From contig JAXRKP010000855.1 in NCBI GenBank assembly GCA_037039925.1, positions 36,001 to 100,000 on the forward strand: 64,000 nt of DNA, written 5' to 3'. This document shows positions 55,004-64,000 of this stretch, in pieces. This DNA is from Doris montereyensis (Eukaryota; Mollusca; Gastropoda; Nudibranchia; Dorididae). Under the pieces are notes generated by a model, which saw only the letters and a list, made by a program, of their open reading frames with translations, did no database searches and was not told where the DNA came from. The number at the start of each line of letters is the position of its first letter. The first letter of the stretch is position 1. Position numbers and translations under genes: made by a program.

Positions 55004-56580
55004 TTAATGGGCGAGCGTTTCTTTTTCAATAAATCGTCTTTGAAATTGAAGACGAGATGTCTGACTTTGGAATATCGTTGACCCTTGTTGCCTCGATACT
55101 GTCAGCATCGAATCTTCCGTGCGACGGGCAAGACTCAGAAGTGCCGTGTCGCTGCAGACCAGTCTGTCCAGGGCGCTTTTGGCCAAAGCCAACTGCTTCC
55201 GGCTCAGGTAGAGCCACAGGTCCAAATGGCAGACGCTAAAGTGGGGAAGATACTCGAGTCCGACAAAATGGCAGAGTTTACAGAGCAGCAGTCGGACGCA
55301 TGATTCCAGATTGTTCCGTTGCCATCGAGGTGACGTGTCCAAGGCTTGCTCCGTCTCGTGCAACATGGCGGTTTGAACGTGATAGCACGTGAATGGCAAA
55401 AGGCGCCAGTCGTGTTGTAGTAACCTGAATACAATTAACAAGGCAGTCAATCGAACTCCAGCATCGGTCACTGAAATGGACCGGACCAGATTGTTTTCAC
55501 TTCTGGGCTGACAGGCATACCACGTGATGTCGTCTTCGTCTTCGTCTTGGGTAGAATCCCCGGAAGTGACGCTCAATGCCCCCGGAAATGACGCCGTTCG
55601 TCGTTGCCCTTCCACGTGCGTCCTCGTGGGAACCAGGAATTGACGAGACGTCATCATCTTCAAGTCCAAGGTCTGCGCTGAGATTCCCACCACAGCCACT
55701 GTCTCTAGTACCTGAACGCCGTGATGTCTTGGAATCGGATTGCACTGAAACCACGGAACGAGGCGTCTTTTGTGAACTTCTACCTGGATACTCCATGGTG
55801 GCCTCAACGTTTTCATTTCCGGAAACGTATTGCGGGGGATAATAAAAGGCTTCCGGCAATAATACACGTTGTCTGATCTATCCGTGGCCAGACAAATTAC
55901 TATTTCTCCAGTCCACCCTGCATTGTCCATCAAATCTATCTCAAGAACCCCATGCGTTTCGGATGCACGAATTCGCTCCTGTGGCACAGATTTGAATGCT
56001 AATATTCGCTTCAAGAGTTTGATGACGAGCGAAAAGAACTTGTTGCTGGACAAATATCTACCGCTAAATCGGAGATTCTGTAAGTCAGCTGGGGTCAAAG
56101 AAATGTGAGAATTGAAAAATCGCGGCAAGGTGATGAAAACGGCCCCAGGGTCCCCAGGCTGAACTTTCAATTTTGGAATGTGTAAAGGAAGGAAACAGAT
56201 GGCTTTCCTTTCGGGGTAGGACTGCCAATGCGCGAATCCCAAGAGGTGAACCGGTTCCAGGAACTGTACGCCGAGCGAATTTCGGGACAAGGAAACAAAG
56301 CTCCGATCGATGATGTCCTTCAGTTCGTCTCGCGCTGATGATCTGGCAGAGGAGAACAACTCCTCGCCTCGGCAACGAGATTCGGCCAAAGTTTTCAGAG
56401 CGGCGCCGAGCAGACTTTCGGGTGGTTGCTCCGTCCGCTGTCGGTGAAGGCGCGGGATATAACGGTGGATGTTGCGGAGGTCGGACTTCTGTCGATGGGG
56501 AAGCAATGACGCCTTTTTCCGTTCCCGGGGCTGGGCCCAGCCTGAAATCGTACGACCGACTGTTCTCGTCCTATCACCAT
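55004..56580 (-). CDS. cGAS/Mab-21-like (nucleotidyltransferase-fold) protein, intronless
   Basis: One open frame runs from about 56508 to TAA at 55004-55006 (500 codons), but has no ATG near its start. An ATG at 56580-56578 lies in another frame and joins it if one base is missing from the A5 run (plus strand T5, 56514-56518), giving 525 residues. The C-terminal third matches the Mab-21 fold: I-T-W-Y-A-C-Q-P...E-N-N-L, then D-W-R-L-L-P-F-T-C-Y-H-V-Q-T-A-M-L-H-E, W-Q-R-N-N-L-E-S-C and L-P-H-F. Upstream, R-Y-L-S-S-N-K-F resembles the cGAS spine helix. I see no G-S motif or acidic pair in the expected places (F-L-P-L-H-I-P where cGAS has its E-x-D strand), so catalysis seems lost. Relatives include cGAS, cGAS-like receptors, MAB21L and ITPRIP proteins. 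Substrate or ligand cannot be predicted. Confidence 0.65.
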
Positions 56581-57235
56581 TTTGATACGGGAATCTATCT
56601 CTGGGTGAGTTGCGTCACATACGTCATGAAATTGAATTTATTGCTTTGTTTGTAACACTTAATAATACTAAATAATGCCTGTTGCAGAAATACGTTTTTT
56701 TAAATTTTTTATGATACTTCTTTTGGAATTCAAGGAGTTCAAAAGGATGGCGCTTTTAATCCTTGGTTAAAATGGGATTTTTTTTTCTCCGTACGAAACA
56801 TATCCGCTGTCATTTGCATGCGAGCGTGTTGTTGACAATGTTTGCACACATTTGTTGACACAAGATTGCGACCGGATTATTGATCTCAAAGTCAATAGAA
56901 TTACATTGATTTAAATAGAGTCTACAGCTTGCTTGGGAAAACATGGAGCTTGGGAAATGCAGCAAGTGTTGTTGTTAAGCTTGTTGTGTGCTTTTCTGAT
57001 ATCCTTGCCATATTGTCTCATTTTGAAATTACTTGCCACTGAAAATAAAGAAGAAAAATCAAATACAGGTCAATGTAAATAAAATCATTGTACTAAGAAG
57101 AAGGAAAAAAGAGGGGTAGAAGGAGAAGGGAGGGAGGGGGAGGTGAGTGTAGGCCTTCAAGATTTAAAAAAAATGTCTCCAGTCAACTTGTTCCCTCCGA
57201 TGTCTTTGTCTGGTTATCCCTGGTTTTGATTTTGT

Positions 57236-58140
<905 letters not shown>

Positions 58141-58592
58141 TCAACTTCTACACTTCATATTGTCTGGTAAAACAAAGCTAAGGTAAAATTCTGTCAACTT
58201 CTACATTTCATATTGTCTGGTAAAACAAAGCTAAGTAAAATTCTGTCAACTTCTACATTTCATGTTGTCTAGTAAAACAAAGCTAAGTAAAATTCTGTCA
58301 ACTTCTACATTTCATATTGTCTGGTAAAACAAAGCTAAGTAAAATTCTGTCAACTTCTACATTTCATATTGTCTGGTAAAACAAAGCTAAGTAAATTCTG
58401 TCAACTTCTACATTTCATATTGTCTACAAAACAAAAACTAAGTAAAGTTCATCAACTTCTACATTTCATGTTGTCTGGTAAAACAAAGATAACTAAAGTT
58501 ATGTCAACATACATTTCATGTTGTCTGGTAAAACAAAGATAACTAAAGTTCTGTCAACTTCTACACTTCATGTTGTCTGGTAAAACAAAGCA
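58141..58592. repeat. Minisatellite, 52-bp unit, about eight copies
   Basis: TGTCTGGTAAAACAAAGCTA plus AGTAAAATTCTGTCAACTTC and TACATTTCATAT. It begins exactly where the SINE A copy's head ends, and runs up to a SINE B copy. Confidence 0.94.
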
Positions 58593-58609
58593 TACATACA
58601 AGTTCCTTC

Positions 58610-58905
58610 ATACACCACGGCCCATAGAGCCGGGTTTATCCTGGTTTCTATAGCGTGAAGTGTAACAAAGAATTATAATCACCTTCTTGACAGGACGCCA
58701 GTCTTATATACATAGATTTTAACTCCCAAGCTAAATTCTACATACATGCTGGTACCCATTTACAACCTGGCTCTTGAGTTGATAAAACTGTACATACATT
58801 AATTGTCTTTCCCAAGGAACACAAGGTCGGGTCTAGCATTACTAGGATTGGAACACACATACATACTATGATCCACAAGTTTGGCACATACTTACACCAA
58901 CGCTA
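58610..58905 (-). repeat. tRNA-derived SINE family B, diverged copy
   Basis: On the minus strand it contains CCTAGTAATGCTAGACCCGA, CTTGGGAAAGACAAT, AACCAGGATAAACCCGGCTC and TATGGGCCGTGG, in the order of the copies at 37460 and 45055. The head is damaged. Confidence 0.68.
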
Positions 58906-61300
58906 CAGGCTCACGTTGTCTAACACATAATTGAACGAGTCAATTCAGTGCTGTACCTATGTCCATTTCGTGGCAAATATGAGACAGAGAGAGAATCGAA
59001 TGAAATAAATGGAAATCATGCTTCCTGGAAAATGTGAAAATGATATGATGAAAATACATCAAGTTCACAGCCGTTTGAAACTCGGAATTCTCAAACCCAA
59101 CAGTGCCAAAGTCCATGGTTTTTGGCATAATTTTCATGATAAATGATGAATATTATTTTGTGACTTAGGCACACTATTGAAATGACCCTTAACTTGTCTT
59201 TATTTGTTTACCCGGAGAAAAGTCAAGAAAAATGCAGAAACATTAGATCTACTACACAAAAAAAAAAACACAGTCTCCTGTACTAAATACACCTGAAAAT
59301 GACGTATTAGGGTTAGGATATTTTGTACTATCTCGACCTTTCTGTTATTTATAGGCTTATGACGAGAAGACACCTTGGGAATTATAAGATAAGATAAAAT
59401 AAGATCACATACAAATTTATTTACAGTCCTTTTCAACAAATTGTTTTAATCACAATTTCATAAAATCAAAACAAATGATCATTTCTTTCTCTCCTGTAAG
59501 TCTCTCTCTCTCTCAAAATCATTAGACCTAGAAATTATAAATCTCTCTAATAATTAGATCAATCTCTCTCCTCTCTCTCTCTCTCATTGGCTCTACTTTC
59601 TATTTCATACAATCTCTCTCTATTTAAAAAAAAGACGAGACGGATTGGTGTCTCTGTTCTCTCCCTCCCTTTCTCTCTGTATCTCTCTATAGATTCCTCC
59701 CTCCCTCCCTCCTCCCTCCCTCCCTCCCTCCCTCCCTCTCTCCCTCTCCCTTTTTCCCTCTCCCTCCCTCTCCCTCTACATCTCCCTGAGACCCTCTCCC
59801 TCACCGACTCCCCTCGCCCTCGCCCTCTCCCTCGCAGGCCATTTCCCATTCCCTCTCCCTCTCTCTCTCTCTCTCATATAGTATAGCTCCTCCCTCCTCC
59901 CTCCTATAGTACGTTTCACAACTTCTTGACGCGTGTCGGCCTCTCCCTCCCTCCTCTCCTGGATCACGATACAATTTCGCACGTCTCCATGCATTTTGAG
60001 ATACCCTCCGAATTTTTTTCGTTCAGCCCTCTCCCTCTCATATTAATTAATTATCGCTTATTTCTCTTTCGCTCGCTCACTCCCTCCTATATTCTTACAG
60101 TAATTTGACCTCAACAGTATGTCATCCCCCGCCTATGCGATGCACTGTAAAGACAATGTGTGTTCTCTCGTGCAGGAGGTGCCCTTGCATTTCACGACTC
60201 TCGAGAACGAATCCCTCAATGTGTTCTTTTCCCCCCTCCCAATAATGTCTTGTTAAATCCACTGCAGGGCTCTGCTCCCTGCAAATTTTTAGCACTGTTG
60301 CCATCATGGATTTGAAATGTAAAATTTCAACCGTGAAGAATTATCTGGTTTACCTCCCTCCCCCTCCCAAAAATCCCTAAACTGTTCCACAATATTTATG
60401 ATCCATAAAAGGTATGTGTGCCGTAAGGGTGTGTGTGTGCTTGCCTCTATATTGATTCTGTTATTTTATTTATCAATCTTGGATGCATTCCTATTCATCT
60501 AAGACTAATAGTCAGGAAAAGTGTACGTACATGACAAAGATGTCATGTGTGTGTGTGTGTTACAAATGTTTTATCTAAGCTTAAAACAAAACGCTCTTTT
60601 AACAGAGACTCAAACGAATTAAGTAAACCAATAAAATTTTCATGAAGAGAAGGAGTGCTTTGAAATTGATAACATGTGTAAGCTGCATTGAAAACATAAA
60701 CCTATGATTGAAAACTAAAAGTGTGTAAAATGCATTGCAAAAAAAAACCCTACAAAAACACAAAAGCACTCAAATTCTGAACATTATCAAAAGCCAGAGT
60801 TCCCACACTAGGAGCACTTTTGATGTGTGAATTTTATCTCCCACAGGTCTGAAGGCCTATTCTCATACACTCTATAATAGGACACTTAATCATACGACGC
60901 CATTGTATTTTCTACGCTTGCCTGTCTTCACATTATCGAAGAGATCTATCTGTCCGTGCGTTTTATTTTGCAGCACCGTATAAACAAAATCCATTATATA
61001 TTGAAGAAACCTCAATGCAACGTTTGAATGAAATATCTTCTTCTTCTTTTTATTTTTTTACAGCTGTCGAGTTAGACGCTGCTTTCAAAAACAGCATTTA
61101 GACATTTAGATCTATATCAACATAATTTGGTCACAGGGCAGAGGAAAGATTAAAAAAATGATTTATGGAAAATGAAAACAGTGAGTAATATGATGTTCAC
61201 CAAGAGGCGTACAGAGCATTTAAAAGTTTGTAGCGACTTTAAGATGATTCTCCATATTAATTTATACATGTAATAACATACATTTAATAAATCATGTTCA
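58906..61300. other. No gene recognised
   Basis: Mostly AT-rich. 59500-59880 and 59880-60090 are pyrimidine-rich (CT and CCCT runs) and give spurious Pro/Leu/Ser and Arg/Gly/Glu ORFs. GT runs occur at 60427-60440 and 60546-60560. No splice-supported exon is seen. Confidence 0.5.
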
Positions 61301-61310
61301 CTAAACCCTG

Positions 61311-63970
61311 TCACAACCTGGCTGATTAAGAAATGCCCCAAGACCTTTGTTCCCGAACTAATCTGAAACGTGTCATTATAAAACCAGTCCTTAAGAAACC
61401 ATCTTAGATAGTGGGCAACAGTAAGCATTTTAGACCTGTAATCGAACTTAAGACTTGAAAACAATCGAAAAGATTGTGTCACAGTAGTCGGAAAAGACTA
61501 AACCAGTATTTCAATGAAAATTCCATTGTTTTCAAATTTGAATCTGCTTACCGACCCAAAGCATAGCACAGCAAGTGCATTGATGCGGGTACCCAATGAC
61601 AATGTCAAATGTCTTGATAGTCGAAAATTGGTTCTCCTGAGATTACGTTATTTACGCACTACCTTTGACACAATCGACCAAGAACATGCCACATGTATTA
61701 AAACGACTCAATGAAGTTTTGAAATTCAATGGGCAAGTCATTGACCAGTTCTCTTACTTGTCTGACAGAAGACAATCTATGATCATTGACCAGTGTAAGT
61801 CTTACTTGTCTGACAGAAGACAATCTATAATGATCATTGACCAGTGTAAGTCTTACTTGTCTGACAGAAGACAATCTATGATGAGTTGATTTACTTGTTT
61901 GACTAGCTTATTTTTAAGTCATTGCCCTTGTTTGACAGAAGACAATTTATAATGATCATTGACCAGTGTAAGTCTTACTTGTCTGACAGAAGACAATTCA
62001 GCTGCATGATCTATTGACCAGTCTAAGTCAGGTTTCACTTGTCTGACAGAAGACAAATAGAAGATCAATAAGTCTTACTTGTCTGATAGAAGACAATCTA
62101 TAATGATCATTGACCAGTGTAAGTCTTACTTGTCTGACAGAAGACAATCTATAATGATCATTGACCAGTGTAAGTCTTACTTGTCTGACAGAAGACAATC
62201 TATGATGATCATTGACCAGTGTAAGTCTTACTTGTCTGACAGAAGACAATCTATAATGATCATTGACCAGTGTAAGTCTTACTTGTCTGACAGAAGACAA
62301 TCAATGATCATTGACCAGTGATCTTCTTGTTCAGAAGACAATCTATAATGATCATTGACAGTGTAAGTCTTACTTGTCTGACAGAAGACAATCTATAATG
62401 ATCATTGACCAGTGTAAGTCTTACTTGTCTGACAGAAGACAATCTATAATGATCATTGACCAGTGTAAGTCTTACTTGTCTGACAGAAGACAATCTATAA
62501 TGATCATTGACCAGTGTAAGTCTTACTTGTCTGACAGAAGACAATCTATAATGATCATTGACCAGTGTAAGTCTTACTTGTCTGACAGAAGACAATCTAT
62601 AATGATCATTGACCAGTGTAAGTCTTACTTGTCTGACAGAAGACAATCTATAATGATCATTGACCAGTCTAAGTCTTACTTGTCTGACAGAAGACAATCT
62701 ATAATGATCATTGACCAGTGTAAGTCTTACTTGTCTGACAGAAGACAATCTATAATGATCATTGACCAGTGTAAGTCTTACTTGTCTGACAGAAGACAAT
62801 CTATAATGATCATTGACCAGTGTAAGTCTTACTTGTCTGACAGAAGACAATCTATAATGATCATTGACCAGTGTAAGTCTTACTTGTCTGACAGAAGACA
62901 ATCTATGATGATCATTGACCAGTGTAAGTCTTACTTGTCTTCAGAAGACAATCTATAATGATCATTGACCTTCTTCTTCTTGACCTTCTTCTGTCTGACA
63001 GAAGACAATCTATAATGATTGACTGTAGGTTTCAATCTAATTCCGTCCCACTAAAGTATGGTGTGCCTCAAGGTTCAGTACTATGACCGCTTTTGTACAC
63101 CCTCTACACCAGATCCCCTTAGTGCTATCTTCTTCTTCATTTGTGTTGCTTATCATATGTATGTTGATGACAATGACTTCTTCAGCTCTATTTCCCATTT
63201 CGTATCTGATGAAATGTTTGTCTTCTAAAAAGGCAGGTGTTGTGCTATGTAAATTTTGATATGGGTGATGTCCAATAAGCTAAAATTAAATGAGGACAAG
63301 ATTTAAATTATGCAATTTAGAAGAAAGGTTCAGTAAAAATGTTTTTGTTGACAAAGTTAAAATATCAGAATCAATTATTGATGTTACATATTATAAATAT
63401 GCTCCGAAATCTTGAATGTTATTTAGATCTTCTTCTTCTAATGATAGAACATGTTACTAAAACAATTCAGAGCTGCAATTTGCATTTGAAGAAGATTAGC
63501 AAGACAAGATTTATTCTAAACCAAACAAAAATAAAAGCGTTGCTTAGGTCACTCATCCAAAGTGTATGAATTACAGCAATGCTCTCTTAATGTCTGCACT
63601 AAGATATTTGATTCAGAGATTGGAAAAAACTTCAAAATAAGGCTGCTACACTAATTAGCTTTAACTAATCAAAGTGAGGCATTCACAAGTATTGAAAGAA
63701 CTACACTGGCTCGAAGTTAGTTATTTGGTTCTTAAGATATATTTTAAAATCCTTTGTTATTGTTCCAAATGTCTACTTCGGTCTTTGCCCCATCCTATTT
63801 ACATGGTCAGGTTTTGCCAACCCCATAGAGTGGAGTACTAAGACTAAGATCCTCAAATTCCTTCTTGGTCGCCTTGCTAACAACTCGTCTTTAATTCAAA
63901 TACTTTCAGTCATGTTGCTACTCTTTTTATGGAATGCTAAGTCTTTTCTTCTTCTTCTTCAGTCCTTCAT
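61311..63970 (+). pseudogene. Decayed CR1/L2-like non-LTR retrotransposon reverse transcriptase
   Basis: Frame-broken motifs of the reverse transcriptase occur in order: T-I-E-K-I-V-S near 61465, S-A-Y-R-P-K-H-S-T-A-S-A-L near 61543, T-F-D-T-I-D-Q-E-H near 61667, F-N-G-Q-V-I-D-Q-F then Y-L-S-D-R-R-Q-S near 61730-61780, V-P-Q-G-S-V-L near 63055, the catalytic box Y-V-D-D at 63160-63171, K-L-K-L-N-E-D-K near 63281, S-C-N-L-H-L-K-K-I-S-K near 63470 and E-L-H-W-L near 63700. Several stops and frameshifts make it inactive. The Y-L-S-D-R-R-Q-S part has been amplified into an array (61745-63010). The element runs to the window edge; its 5' endonuclease was not seen. Confidence 0.85.
61745..63010 (+). 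repeat. 51-bp in-frame tandem array made from reverse transcriptase sequence, about 24 copies
   Basis: The unit is GTAAGTCTTACTTGTCTGAC plus AGAAGACAATCTATAATGATC and ATTGACCAGT, 51 bp, or 17 codons reading S-Y-L-S-D-R-R-Q-S-I-M-I-I-D-Q-C-K. The central block 62374-62930 is nearly uniform and open on both strands; the edges are more diverged, with deletions. The first half of the unit is the S-Y-L-S-D-R-x-Q-x-V motif of CR1-type reverse transcriptases. Confidence 0.95.
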
Positions 63971-64000
63971 TTCAATTTTATTTTCATTTCAATTTTGTCT

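Noticed and set aside
59559..60108. Arg/Gly/Glu-rich and Pro/Ser-rich ORFs
   Set aside because: They are translations of CT/CCCT-rich low-complexity sequence.
62308..62958. Protein-coding gene made of 17-residue repeats
   Set aside because: The array lies inside a decayed reverse transcriptase with stops on both sides and is open on both strands because the unit is 51 bp.

Overview
The window is animal nuclear DNA. It is AT-rich, its genes are spliced with GT-AG introns, its introns are long and full of repeats, and the recognisable proteins are metazoan (CNBP, PEX26, MANF and a cGAS/Mab-21-like protein). The gene set, SINE-like elements and heavy minisatellite load would suit a lophotrochozoan, most likely a mollusc. 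That placement is inference, and the species cannot be read from the sequence.

Layout. 1-17.6 kb (+): CNBP, a zinc-knuckle nucleic-acid-binding protein, with one untranslated and five coding exons and eight CCHC knuckles. Its introns hold a hAT-like fold-back element, a decayed piggyBac, a 170-bp palindrome and several minisatellites. 17.6-24.1 kb: no gene recognised. 24.1-38.0 kb (-): PEX26, the peroxisomal membrane anchor of the PEX1/PEX6 ATPases, in seven exons. Its introns carry a pogo-like element and six tandem arrays, including a 1.6-kb array of a 36-bp unit. 41.8-46.4 kb (+): MANF, an ER stress-linked secreted factor, in four coding exons, with a decayed retrotransposon endonuclease in intron 2 and a SINE in intron 3. 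46.5-55.0 kb: no gene recognised; SINEs, a 0.7-kb CT tract and a 1.2-kb minisatellite. 55.0-56.6 kb (-): an intronless cGAS/Mab-21-like protein that appears to lack the catalytic acidic residues. 57.2-58.9 kb: SINEs, one swollen by a 0.67-kb ATT tract. 61.3-64.0 kb (+): a decayed CR1/L2-like reverse transcriptase, part of which has become a 1.25-kb array of a 51-bp in-frame unit.

Two themes stand out. First, the conserved exons contain five apparent one-base indels beside short homopolymer runs (two in CNBP, one in PEX26, two in MANF), and a sixth is suspected at the start of the cGAS-like gene. They look like consensus errors rather than gene death, because splice sites, phases and protein conservation are otherwise intact. 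Second, several tandem arrays arose inside dispersed elements (reverse transcriptase, SINE, and two short repeat families), so transposon insertions seem to seed minisatellites here.

The genes are unrelated housekeeping or stress functions: translation and RNA binding, peroxisome import, ER proteostasis and possible innate sensing. No operon-like logic links them. PEX26 and MANF are divergent, with about 3.8 kb between their coding starts.
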